DNA of 64,000 nucleotides, from assembly GCF_019925205.1 (NCBI RefSeq), contig NC_083566.1, forward strand, positions 3,224,001 through 3,288,000. Direction: 5' to 3'. Made by a program: the position numbers and the translations under genes. Of the stretch, positions 1 to 11,915 are shown piece after piece. The notes beneath the pieces were generated by a model. The model worked only from the letters and a program-made list of their open reading frames with translations, was not told the DNA's origin and made no database searches. The stretch's first letter is position 1. Every line of letters starts with the position of its first letter. Origin of the DNA: Metopolophium dirhodum (Eukaryota > Arthropoda > Insecta > Hemiptera > Aphididae).

Positions 1-1770
1 TGATTTTCTTTGTAGAGGAAAAATATCGAATAACGTGGTAGAGTATTTTTTTTGTCGCAAATCCTATACATAGATATATCTCAGTTCGAGAAGTTATATC
101 TTCACTCGGTAGTAATATTTTTCAACGTGGTTTAAACCACTCTTACTCTCCAAACATTTCTCATATCTCTAAAAAAAAAAAAACTCTGAGATTTTTGTTA
201 AAGCCGATCGAGTATAGTTTTTGAGTTAATAAGCAACAGACGTACATTTGGTTTTAAGATATAGCTTATTCAATCAAAGCCATGTAAACGCGACGATTTG
301 ATGCTTGCTTGTACATGATCTGCTCGAGTAACCAATGGCAACCATTTATATACAAAAAAAAAAATACTAAATTCTACTATTGCTATTATGATCTGCAACC
401 AATGGCAACCATTTATAAACAACAACGAAAAGTTTCAATTTCCACCGTGAATCTCAAAATCCTTGTTTGAGGATCTCTTTAAAACGCTAATTTTAGAAAG
501 TCCTTTCTTAGCGGGTCTGTAGATTATAAAACGAAACCACCGTCCAAACTTCATACTCCGAGCTTCGGCGGTTCCGGCTTGGCAATGCGGAATCAGCCGT
601 CAGTCTGCAGGACAAGTTCTTTTGTATAAATATATAAATATTTGATGACGTATAATAATATAATATATTATTATAAACTTACAGATTGTTATGTATTATT
701 GAATTATCGAATATCGACCGTTTGTCCCCCTCCTGATGAATATATTATAATATTATAATAGGTTAGATGATGTAGGTATACAGAATTGTTCAAGTTCAAC
801 ATAAGTATTTTGAAAGTGGTGACGTACCATAATAATCAATCTTATTAAAATTTACATTTTTATCAAAACTGTATGGTTGTGTCATAGAGTGAGAATTTAT
901 ACAACCGATGTGCACATTAATAATTACTGTCGTCCATCTCGCACGTTTTACGAAATCAACTTATTTATTATTTTAGTCGTGTTTAATTTCTGTGAAAATC
1001 GTCACTAACCATTTTGAATATTATTTATACACGAAACACATTTTGTTAATTAGTTCTTCAAAAAACCATCCACTAACCACTTCACTGTCTGGTGCTGGGT
1101 TTTTTTTTTTTTAATACTTTGTACATTACTGCTACTGTAAATTTAATTTCCCTTGTTATAACTGTTCTTGTGACTTTGAAATGTGTAATGCATTGTCGCT
1201 ATTGCTGTCTCTGTGTTGTAGTTGACGTTTTTTTTTTTTATTCTTCTGGCAGATGTAGATAATTATACGGATGATTCGAATGTAATTCCTCGTCTCCTCC
1301 AATTCTATTATTATTTATTATCAGTTAAGTGGGTAGGTACTTAAATTGCTTTCGTTTTTATTTTGTGTTTAGTTAAAAAAATTATTTAAAAATTAAACTA
1401 ATTATTTTCATATTCTTAGTATAACTTAAATATAGTTGAACAGGAACAATTCAATGATGATAATATTCTTAATGTATTTATGCGACCATAATAATACAGT
1501 TAAAATACAACAGATACTCAAGTAAGAATTTTTTTTAATCACAACTCACAAGCTATAATTCCAAATACAATATATTATGAAAACAAAATGTAATAATAAT
1601 AATTTTAAGTTATATCATTGTCTGTAGGTATTACGTGCATTATATTTTGTGTCGTTTAGTATGATTTATTTTAAATTATACTAAACAAATGCTATTTAAG
1701 TAGTGCTTATCTGTTAACACAAATGTGTGGTTGGCCGGGTGGGCATATTACTCTATGGGGCACAGATATT
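1..1770. other. AT-rich stretch without recognisable gene
   Basis: No reading frame here looks coding. The only local structure is a short duplicated phrase, AACCAATGGCAACCATTTAT, at about 331-350 and 398-417, plus several poly-A and poly-T runs. It may be intron or intergenic DNA. Confidence 0.6.
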
Positions 1771-1945
1771 TTTATTTTCCAAACGATTTTGCGCAATGCT
1801 TTGTCTATCACCATAGAAACGATCAAACGTAAAAATTACCTAATTCCCATAAAGCATATTATAATAGGTATGTTATACAATTAATGGTCACTTATTTGCA
1901 CATATTTATGATTCATACATTTTCTTCGAAGTCGGAAATATCGAG
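1771..1945. repeat. Dispersed repeat, copy A
   Basis: This stretch is similar in the same orientation to 53498-53685. Shared phrases include CATAGAAACGA, AAAAATTACCTAATTCC and ATATTTATGATTC followed by GTACATTTT or ATACATTTT. Gaps between the phrases suggest two old copies of one interspersed repeat. No terminal repeats or target duplications were seen, so the class is unknown. Confidence 0.6.
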
Positions 1946-4380
1946 TTAAATTTAATTAAATTTACGATTTTACACGATGTTTACTCGGCGTATACAAACG
2001 AAATTATTCTTCGTAAATAGTCGCTATGTACAACAAATCACGAATAAAATTCAACCAGCGATGCAATCATCCGCTTTCGGGACAACGACAGTAGTTAATC
2101 AAATTCCACGTGTATACCTTCCACGTCAAAATCATATTCTTTGAACTTATCTGCTCGACGTTTCTGTCATGCGATCCACGTTTTGAACAGATCATACTTA
2201 CAAATATGTTAAATTACATTGAGTAGGATGATAATAATAATAATATAGAAAGTAAAATACGAATACAGTCCACGCAGGACACTATTATAAAGACTCCAAT
2301 TACTGCCGGACTTCCTTTGAGTCATTATATTTTTCTGCCTTCGGTCAAATAAACACCACGGTCTGAGTATCGTACTTCAAATTCCTTTTTTATATGGATC
2401 GCCGGTCCGGCAACCCTGTAACACACACAATGTCCCATCCATTTTTCGAATCCATATTATGTACGGCATAATATCATGTGCCTACAAAATAATAAATAAC
2501 AACGACAACAGAAACGACGACAGTAACTTATAAATAAAGCATCGGGACAATGCAAATTTCAAACAAATAAAATAACCATGACGACCTTACCGCCGTTCAG
2601 AATATAATATACCATGATAATAATATATCAGGGTACGCGGATACCTCTCAACATTATATGAATTTTTCATTTCAGCCACTATAACGTATCGGCCAAACGA
2701 GGGAGGGTGTTCTTATATGTAGAAAGAAGACTGTTTCTAAAAACATATTTGTAGGCATAAAATATAATATTACAATAGTTACGTGCACTCGGAATTAATA
2801 ACTGCGTTATCGTAAATAGTAACTTTTACTATATAAAATAAAATTATTGAAATTTATTAAATTGTAACACTATTAGTTTGGCGAAAAATACAGCTAGGTA
2901 GGTTATTCAATACAACATTTGTATACGTAAAATGGAAATGTATGTTTTGTACCAGTCATTGCTTCTGACCATAACTGCAATATTTGAAAGTATTTGAAAA
3001 TACTGTAGGTACTTGGGTAAATATTAATATTTATGAAAATATGTATATGTACAATTATGTACGATGCGGATAATCATGCGTTCATCTGCGCCCATCACAC
3101 CAAGTGTAACTCGCCATCGTTATAGGCATTAATAGTATCTAAATACATATACCTGCTAAATTATTATACGCCTAAATGCATGTTATCTCAATTTTTGCTT
3201 ACAGTGTGAGTGAATTGAATTGTGATAATAGTATAAGAGCTCTATACCTTTTACGTCAGAAATCTTTGATTGTCTACGGGTCTACAACGTGTATAGTTGA
3301 ATAAAACTAAATTATTTTATAAGCCCCCGAGATGCTTCTTGGACACAGTAAAGTGAACAATATTTACCACGACCAACATATTATAATGTACACCAAAGCC
3401 TTTCGACTTTTGACGCTTTGTGGTTTAAAAAATGGAAGTGTGTGGCTGGCGAGTAGGTCATACAAATTACGCGGAAAGTTATTAACACGAAGAGAGAAAA
3501 AAAAAAATAGTAACATTACAGAATGTGTTCTCGAACCCAATCAATATAATAATATGGTACAATGTATCTTTGAAGTGGTATGTCACGCACAGTGTAAAAA
3601 CGGTCGGAGATTGTTTTTATGTTATTGTGTGTGAATAATCGTTTTCGAACAAAGGTTGTAAATGAGCATAAACCCTGTATTAAAAAAGCAACGTTCTTCG
3701 AATGAATATATCGCGCGTAGTGCAATATAGTTGGAACTCGGTGAAGGTATTTCCAAGTAGGTACCTTATACCTCGGATATATTATATTATATTTTACTTT
3801 TTAGAGGACTATCATAATAATATGATATGAAATATTTCACTGGACAATATTATGTTGTTTGAAAATTGATTTTTAATCAGATTTAAAATCATTTATTTTT
3901 TACAAAATATGAATCATTATAATATAGTAATCTATTGATATTCTATCGTGTTGCCGTACATATACCTACTGCCCGTCATGAGTTATAATATGCGTAAATA
4001 ATATACGAAATCTTATATTCGCGGGTATACCAATTAAGGTACGCAATAGTATCATGAGATATTATAAATTGAAATCTTTTAGAAGAACTGACACCGGATT
4101 TCGAGACAACTCGTCGTAGTTACGACAGTAAATTAGCCACTTAGATTAGGTCGATTACCTGAAGATATCCAAAATTAACGGCCGCCGTGCCGTGATCGCT
4201 ATATGCAAAATATTTTATTCTCGCGGGGATTTTCGAATCGTCTGATGATTAAATTAATACCGTGTCATACGTTCGGATAAAATCATTTCGACGACCGTAT
4301 ATCATACGGAAACGACAATAGAAAGATTGTCTTCTATAAAACGTAATAAAAAAATATATATTATAAACAACAAAAGTATT
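1946..4380. other. AT-rich stretch without recognisable gene
   Basis: Nothing with domain-like or splice-supported coding content was seen. A 100-codon open frame at 3332-3634 on the + strand has no recognisable motif and looks like chance. Confidence 0.55.
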
Positions 4381-4384
4381 GTTC

Positions 4385-5160
4385 GGGAATGGTGTCGGGG
4401 GGGGGGGGGGCGGGGCACACAAAACGATTTATCCGTACACGCGATCCGGCGAGATGGAAATATTATACGTGTCCCTAGGACCTACACATCACGTTATTAT
4501 ATTGTGTATATATTTCTATATCACATACGAGGATCGGACAACGACGAACGGGAGAAAAGCGTTACCGGGATGCCAATATATAAATTTTTACCGGTCGGCA
4601 ATTTTATTCCTGCGGCGTTTCCGAAAACCGGCGACGGGATTGCACTCGGACTTGAAATATATATTACATCCTTTCTTCTCTTCTCCACGCTTCGTTTTCC
4701 GTTTCTCTTCTTTATTTAAAGCGCGTATATAATGGCCTCGGGCCACGTCTAGATTACGTTTCGCGTCGTTCGCCCGGTGCAGCAGCGGTACAGGAAGGAG
4801 AGTATATATTAGCACTTTTCTCCATTTTCGTTCTCTTTCCGTTTCCTTCGACCGACCACCTTCCGATCTCGCGTATACGTATATGATAATATTATATTGC
4901 GTATCGCAGCCGGGCTCAAATCGGGCCGTCCCATTTCTTCCGCCACAAGATACCATCGCTCGAGGCGTATTTATATCTGTCCCACAGTAGTAGAGACCTT
5001 CGACGCTGACGCTATTCGAGCCTCGAGGACTTTCGTGTGTGTGAATCGTAGGTATAGGCATATTGTATTTTATTACCGACGAATATGCTCGGACGTCGTT
5101 AAATATTTGTTAATATCCCGGCTAATAGCAGCTCAGTACGTGCAGCTGGCTTTAGGCACA
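4385..5160. other. GC-richer patch with a 14-G run
   Basis: CpG-containing words (CGG, CGTCG, TCGTCG, CGCG) are clearly denser than in the flanks. A run of 14 G occupies 4397-4410. Overlapping open frames on both strands (for example 4327-4719 + and 4588-5061 -) arise because stop codons are rare in this composition; none shows a known motif. It could be a regulatory island or part of an unrecognised transcript. Confidence 0.4.
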
Positions 5161-5165
5161 ATATA

Positions 5166-5690
5166 CGGGGTGTCCCACTGAGATCTGACAAATGAAATAA
5201 CTTTTGTTCTGATTAATATTTTTAAAAAATGTCTTTTAAATATAATTCATAGACGATTGCGCTACACAATTTCAAAAAATATAAATCATTTTAAAATTAT
5301 TTTATATGAACATTTTGTAACATAATTTCAAAATGATTTATATTTTTTGAAATTATAATGTTTCTAACATAAACTAGATCGTATATTACTTAACAAGAAT
5401 ATTAATATTTAAAAAAATGGTAAAAAATCAGCCAATTGACTTAAATAAATGTTTTTACGATATAAATTTTTCTGAAAATCAGATTTACAAATTGGCTATT
5501 TTGGATATTTTGGAAATTTTTTTTATCAGTTTTTAAGTTTTTTATTTTCAGTATTAAAAAATAAAAAATAAAAAATGTATACTAAAAGTGTAGCGCAATA
5601 GTCTATGAATTATATTTAAAAGACATTTTTTTAAAAATATTAATTAGAACAAAAGTTATTTCATTTGTCAGATCTTAGTGGGACACCCTG
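5166..5690. mobile_element. Tc1/mariner-type MITE with long inverted repeats
   Basis: The left end reads CGGGGTGTCCCACTGAGATC and the right end, reverse-complemented, CAGGGTGTCCCACTAAGATC. The terminal inverted repeats run for roughly 130 bp with few differences, and TA flanks both ends (5164-5165 and 5691-5692). A CAGGGTG-type tip with a TA target duplication is typical of Tc1/mariner-derived non-autonomous elements. The 525-bp element has no coding capacity. Confidence 0.88.
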
Positions 5691-6080
5691 TATATTATAC
5701 AGGTATTATACACATACGCAGTTGCATGTAGTGCGGATTGTCGTCGCGCAAGACATTTTGCGATAACGATAACTTAAAGTATAATGTATAATATATATAC
5801 GTCGTACTCTAAGAACTAGTTTCGTTTTCACCACTGTAGGCGCGGTAAGTCTTAGAACATACGACTATTTTACTATACCGACCTGGACTTAGTATTTTTC
5901 TGTGGATGTTTTCAACATTGTAATACAATTGCGGTAGATTAAACAACCCCATACGAACGTATTCTCTCGTCTCGCTTGGATCGATGATTGAAATATACAG
6001 CGTTATAATGCATATTCATTGGTACGGAGTGTTCGAATAAATATTTCTTATCCTTTTAATTTTTCCTTTTGTGAAAGACA

Positions 6081-6373
6081 ACATACAGTTTTAATTTAAT
6101 CTTCGAAAGCGAAATATACTTATAATTCATAATAATCAACTATTCCTAAATTTAATTTTTATGTATCGAAATACACAGAAAATATTCCGCTTTCGAAGAT
6201 TAATTCAAAACTGTATGTCCTTATTCAAAAAAGTTAAAAAAATAATTTTAAATATATTTTTTTTAAAAACCGTATTGTTTTCTAACAACTTGAAACCATG
6301 CAAAGAAACATTTTCAAAAAAAATCAATGCTTTTTGAAATTATGAGTGATTCGCGATAAAAAAAACCACCCTG
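6081..6373. mobile_element. Truncated Tc1/mariner-type element end with internal hairpin
   Basis: The right end finishes in ACCACCCTG followed by TA, the same kind of tip as the element at 5166-5690. Inside, 6081-6116 and 6182-6217 form an inverted repeat (arms containing AATCTTCGAAAGCG and CGCTTTCGAAGATT). No matching left tip was found, so it is probably 5'-truncated or rearranged. Confidence 0.55.
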
Positions 6374-6379
6374 TATAAT

Positions 6380-7181
6380 ACGGTAAAAATTAAATGCTTT
6401 AGGTAACCTAATTATTGTTCGTATCAATAACGTTTTATATGCGTCGTGCTTATTACAACGAAACATGTTTGCTAATTAGTGATAATGAATTTACAGATTA
6501 CCTATACATAATTATAAGTATTATCAGTATATTTAAAGATCATAAAATCATTATACAATATATTATTGTGTAGGTGCTCCTCTAGTGTCCTCCGAGTTTC
6601 ACAAAATATTATTACTCTAGATACTTATGTAGTAACCTCATTACCAGCGAGTTCTAACCATTGAATCATAAAAACTCGTTCATAGTAGGTACTTCACTAT
6701 ATAGATACTTGTAACGTTGTTGCTATAGAACGGCGTAAAACAAAACGAGTGTTTTGTAATTAATCACTTAAGGGCACTTACGTTATTTCTCTGGTCGTTT
6801 TGTAGCAAAATGCGCAACAATATAAAAATTTATTTACATTTTACATTTTTTTTTTCCAAACAAAAATGAAGCAACCTTAAAAATACCTCTGTTTTTATAA
6901 TAGCATTATAAGCATAGTGGTTTTAAAACGCTAATTGAATTTTAACAACACTAACATAAATCATTTTCCACCCCAAAAATCTTACATTACCGTACAGTAA
7001 TAATGTTACGGTAAATATATTTCGACGATTGACGATGCACCGCAACCGTTGTTTAATAAACTAATATACCTATTATAAATTGCGATAATATGATTATGGT
7101 GACAATTATTAAACCGCGTCCTCTTTTCTATTCGTATCGAGTAAGGGCTGTCGTCGCGAAATGTCGATCACTTTCAAATTC
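6380..7181. other. AT-rich stretch without recognisable gene
   Basis: Nothing was found beyond homopolymer runs and scattered TAGGTA words. Confidence 0.55.
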
Positions 7182-7432
7182 GTTGTCCGAGTGGCGCAGT
7201 GGTTATAGGCAGTTGACCACGACGCGCACAGTAATCGGTCCAATCCATGTTGCAGTGCAAAAAAAAAATTGTGGTCGATTTCGTCGAACATTTGTCACGC
7301 TGTCGTCCGATCATCGTATCGTCTAATTTCTAATTAGGACCTACACCGCCATTCCACTGACAACCACTACACTACTCATTTGTGACAAGCTTGGGGTCGT
7401 GTCTCAATAATGAACACAAATTAGAAATAAAA
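7182..7432 (+). mobile_element. tRNA-derived SINE
   Basis: The head carries an RNA polymerase III A box (TGGCGCAGTGG, from 7192) and, about 45 bp downstream, a B-box-like CGGTCCAATCC (7236-7246), spaced as in a tRNA. An unrelated body of about 180 bp follows and ends in an A-rich tail (AAATTAGAAATAAAA). CAAATTC flanks both sides (7175-7181 and 7433-7439), a plausible target-site duplication. It is not a functional tRNA: the stem arms do not pair and there is an A9 run just after the head. SINE class is well supported; the exact family name is unknown to me. Confidence 0.72.
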
Positions 7433-7439
7433 CAAATTC

Positions 7440-9973
7440 AATTATAAATGTGCCGGTAAATAAGTAATAAATAACAACGTTAAACGGGATGTAGAATGGA
7501 GAATCGTTATAACCGTTTGTTTTTGGTTTAAGCATTCGGAAGTCATAATGTTCCTGACAGGACTTAGTATTTTGTTTGTTGTTACATGTTCTACCTACCA
7601 CCGCTATAAACTATAGCTGCTTTGAGATAAATCATGTTTACATAATTTATAATACGTAACATTATCAATTGCATAAATACTGTTTGAAATTGAAAATACT
7701 CGAAATATAATTATAGTAAACCGTAGAAAACTGAAATGTTTCATACTCGATTTTAAATTAATCATGATTTCAGAATATGTGCTTTGTATAACTTCTTCCG
7801 AGTTATATGTTTACTTTGTAAACTTGTTTTTTCTATAATTTGTATCGAGTTGCGTATGGATGATTCCGATATTATACACCGATTCAATTTGTGTGATAAA
7901 AATAAAAATGCGTATAGGTTCATTTCATATTATATTTATGAACATAAATATTTTATGTCAAACACATAATACGCAATCGACTGTAAAAAAAGAAAGCTTA
8001 TAGAATTAAACTACTGACAGTTTGAATATTTTTTTTATTTATTTATAATATGAATCAAACTTTGTTCAGTTCGTTATTTAATATTCAGTGCATGGTGTGC
8101 AAAACTTAAAAATCTTCATCTTTAATCTTGAGTCTCAAAATACTTTTGCAAGCACCACTTTATAAAATGTGAATTTTGGAAGCGGCTTTCTTAGTGCACG
8201 CTTATACACGGTGGTACGAAATTACCGTGAAAATTTCAAGCCTAAACCTATCATTTAATTTAGGCTCTAAGTTGATCAGTCAGTGAGTCAGTCAGGACAT
8301 GTTCGATTATATTACATAATATAACAATCCCGCCCGGTGTTGCCGGCGAGACACGGTTGTGGTTATGCGAGCAGTATATTTGTCATAAGTTATTTGGTTT
8401 TGACCAAATATAATGTACAGGTCTAAAATTCTATATTATATTTTAATCATAACCTTACAATAAACAAAAATATATTATTATTTTGTTTATTTCGTTGCTG
8501 GGCAGTTGGCGCCATTGTTGTATTTTTCACATCCAGATATCCTACTTTTCCGGAGAATTTTTCTAAAACTTTCTTTCATAAAAACCTTGTCCTGACAATC
8601 GCGAACGCAACGGAAAAAAAATCAGCCGAATCGGTAAATTCGTTCTGCAGTGATGCCATGCCGAAAGATTAGGGTCCATTTTTGTATATTTAAATGGATA
8701 ATAATATGTAGATAGACATAAAGGGGTAGCCATTAGTTACAGAAAATAAAATAGTTATGGCTTATACCACAATTAAACAAACGAAACATAAAGGAGATTT
8801 TTTTTATAAAATATATATATCAATACTCTTAGGTTGATATAATATGTGTGTACCCATTATATTCTATACATTTAAAAGACAGAGTCATTTTATGTTTGTA
8901 GATCATGGCCTCAGAACGTCTCGAGTTCCTATGCTGATTTTCCCGCGAACTGAGGTACATTCTAGGATCGAGACACGTCGATATGACGCCGTATTTTATG
9001 TTTGTTCATTTTTTTTTCCTTACAATGACATTTATTATGACGTATAGTGTTAAAAGTATACAGTCGACATCACTGAAAATCGCCATGTACACGTTTTTTT
9101 GGTCAATTATTCTTTGACGCATACAAACAGTGATTATTTCAAAACCGGTATTTTAGACGTTTGAAAATAATTCGTCGATCCCTCATAAAAATATGGCAGG
9201 TATTTAAAATTAAACGAAAATATTTTTCTGTAAAATGTTTAACACTAAAATATACATATTATATGCACGCCGTATGCACGACAAGTACACGCTATATGCC
9301 TATGTACACTTCTTTACGGTTCTGTACAGTTCTCCCGCATATTTTATTCCACCTAAGTTATTTATTCACAGGACAAACACCAAAATCCGCTTCCATTGTT
9401 ATCATAAGCTAATGCAGATTTAAAATGAATTATTAATTTATTTACCTTAAAGTGTCTGAACAAATAAATATTTTTTACTCTGATAAAATGTAATAAGCCG
9501 TCTCAAGACTCGTTAGGTCTATATCAACAAAAATAACGGCTTAAGAATTGTAACATTCGAAATGAATAAATATGTGAACACGAAACAGTAATATACTCGT
9601 ATTCCAGTAAAACGAGGAACCCCCTACACTGTACGGCATATTATTATAGTGAATCCATTATCCAATGTATGGAAACTAAAACTTAAAAAGTTAAATAAAG
9701 GGCTCATGAAATATACCTTTATCAAAAAGTGTCCGAAATTGGATTTTTATTTAAAGCATGTCGTCCTCGTCAAAAAATATAAAAAATATATGACGTAATT
9801 GTGTAAGCATAAAACATCACAAATTTTACATCAAACCGTTTTTATTCCCATTTAAAATCTACATTTAAATTAGTTTGTACTTTTACATTTAGCCGTACGT
9901 ATACAATTTATCATACAATTCTAAAATACTTTGTAAATTTATATATATGTATCGCTGATGACGCATTAAATCA
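7440..9973. other. AT-rich stretch, with a possible degenerate repeat at 8160-8660
   Basis: No gene was recognised. The part at 8160-8660 is less AT-rich and contains a short GTCA-type run near 8277-8298 (CAGTCAGTGAGTCAGTCAGG) and blocks such as CCCGCCCGGTGTTGCCGG. It looks like a piece of an old interspersed element but has no defined ends. Short open frames here have no motif. Confidence 0.4.
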
Positions 9974-10016
9974 GTGGCGGATTTACGGTCCTATACCCTC
10001 CCTCCCCCCCCCCCCC
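9974..10016 (+). mobile_element. Transposon terminus with poly-C run
   Basis: The words CAGTGGCGGATTTACGG followed by C-rich sequence ending in 13 C (10004-10016) resemble one terminus of a common insect DNA element (CAGTGGCG tip followed by a C- or G-rich run). The matching opposite end was not found nearby. A similar tip in the opposite orientation is at 56222-56269. Confidence 0.4.
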
Positions 10017-10448
10017 GCACAATAAAAAATTTAAAGAAAAATGTACTGAAGATAATCGGTATATGCCGAGATATGAATGTGATAAACAAATTGCGATACC
10101 CATGATAGCTACAAGGCACAAGTACAAAATAATCAGCCACTTAGACGCGTTGTATAATAATTATAATGATATATAGGTACGCACTAAAGTTTAAAACAAG
10201 TTTGGACCATACTAAACAAGAAAAATCTTGAAAAATAGGTACACCGCTGTAGCATCGCGCATCATTATTCCGCGGCCCGTCATACAGTGGGTTCAATACA
10301 GAACGATTTTGTATGCATGTTCACCCCCGTTTTTCTCTCCAATAGTACATTTATTCGAAATCTGGTTTTTGGATATTTCAAGTATTATGCCTATATTTTT
10401 GAACTGCTGATATTTTTTGCACTGCTTGCGGAGCGTCTTGTGGCGCGG

Positions 10449-10875
10449 TACAAACTTCCGTTTTTCAAATGGTAACCTCCTTTTGTACAGCAAATTATTT
10501 AGCGGATGGTTTTTCTCAAATAACTGATGTAACTAAACCGAGATTCTAATGAGTATTTTCTCAGTTATTAAAATGTTTATACCGAGGATGGAAAGTCTTT
10601 AAAAACGGTTTTACAAAAATTTAAACTATATATTATGATATTATAGGTAGTATTTATTATACTTGGTAATTATACTAAAATTTATCAATTCAGATGATCT
10701 AAACCTTACTAAATATAGAGTAACGTAGACATATTATCCTTAGTACCCAAATGTATACAACTCAAAAACTATTTTTTTGAATTGTGATTTAGATGCATCG
10801 TAATTCTCGAAAAAAAATATATGCTGGATAGTTAAAAATGAAAAATGGGGGTCATTTGAAAAACAGAAGTTTGTA
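10449..10875. mobile_element. Diverged foldback element
   Basis: Arms 10449-10477 (TACAAACTTCCGTTTTTCAA) and 10848-10875 (TTGAAAAACAGAAGTTTGTA) are reverse complements with one mismatch over the core. The sequence between shares phrases with the MITE at 49034-49522 (TTTATTATACTTGG; CTTGAAAA or TTTGAAAA next to TTTGTA), so this is probably an old relative. True ends and target duplication were not identified. Confidence 0.5.
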
Positions 10876-11239
10876 TTGTCACAGAATCATCCTTAAACGG
10901 TTCAAAAAATATCAATCGTTCACAAACACGGTGTTCGAGTATGATTAATAGTTTGAAAACAATATTCACGGTTTAAGCATGAAAAAAGGGCGCAGAGCAC
11001 GGCTTAAAAAATCGCCGTGTACAATATGAAGCCGTGCTTGGAACGCGCGTGTAGAGAAAGAGTACAGGTATATTATCTCATACGGTTGTATACAATATTG
11101 GCTCTTGTAGATTTCGTGTACACACTCGAAAAACGAAGAACGACGAATATAATGTAATTGAAATACTCACGTGGAGCGCGCATAATATACGACCAGAATA
11201 GAAGATAATATTCTCTATACATATACTATATCATATTAT

Positions 11240-11660
11240 ATTATATAGCAGTACATAAGAATACGTAGTCGGACGGCGGAGAGTCTGGACGCAATGGCGG
11301 TAGCTATACATACACGTACTTTGACGTCCGTCCGTTTCTGTGATAAACGCTGTCCGTCGCGCAGTTGTTGTCGTCGAAAGGTCTTTTACTCTTTTGTTCG
11401 ATGAGCTTTTGAGACGAGCGACTGCCCCGCGCGACGTCGGAGAAGAGTGGCAGACGGGTGGAGGAGGGTCAGCTGCAGAGGACCGCGGAGGACTGCAGAA
11501 CAAAGGGACTCGTGTCTTATCCCCCTTTTCTCGTATATTTATTCCGATATCTAAAAAGCATCGGCTCGCCAATCTCCCGGGTTTTCCTGCCCGGAGAAAA
11601 CCACTCTGCACGGTCTAATGGTCTGCCGGGACCGATATCGGCCAATAATAGACATACACA
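11240..11660. other. GC-richer patch beside the tandem array
   Basis: The stretch is rich in CpG and GTCGTCG-like words. Open frames on both strands (11231-11611 -, 11340-11618 +) overlap and contain low-complexity serine, proline and arginine runs without a domain. A promoter or enhancer island is possible, but no TATA-initiator pair could be assigned with confidence. Confidence 0.35.
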
Positions 11661-11915
11661 GCGCACGCGGATATAATAATAATATACATGCACAGGTATG
11701 TATTATGGACGGGAGAGAGGAGAAGAGAAGAATCCTTATGGATATATTTTCTGTTTGCGGTTTATTTTTTTATGCTGTTGCGCGATGGTTAATATTATTC
11801 ACTTCTATGATGTCGGTGAACAAAATCCTAAGCCGCGCGTCGGCACACCGTTTTTATCCCCTCGTATTTTTTTTTTTTTTTTTTGTTAACTTTCGCGAAA
11901 AATTACAGACTTTCC

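Noticed and set aside
7182..7260. Functional tRNA gene
   Set aside because: A and B boxes are present but the arms do not pair into a cloverleaf, and an A9 run plus unrelated tail follow; SINE is the better reading.
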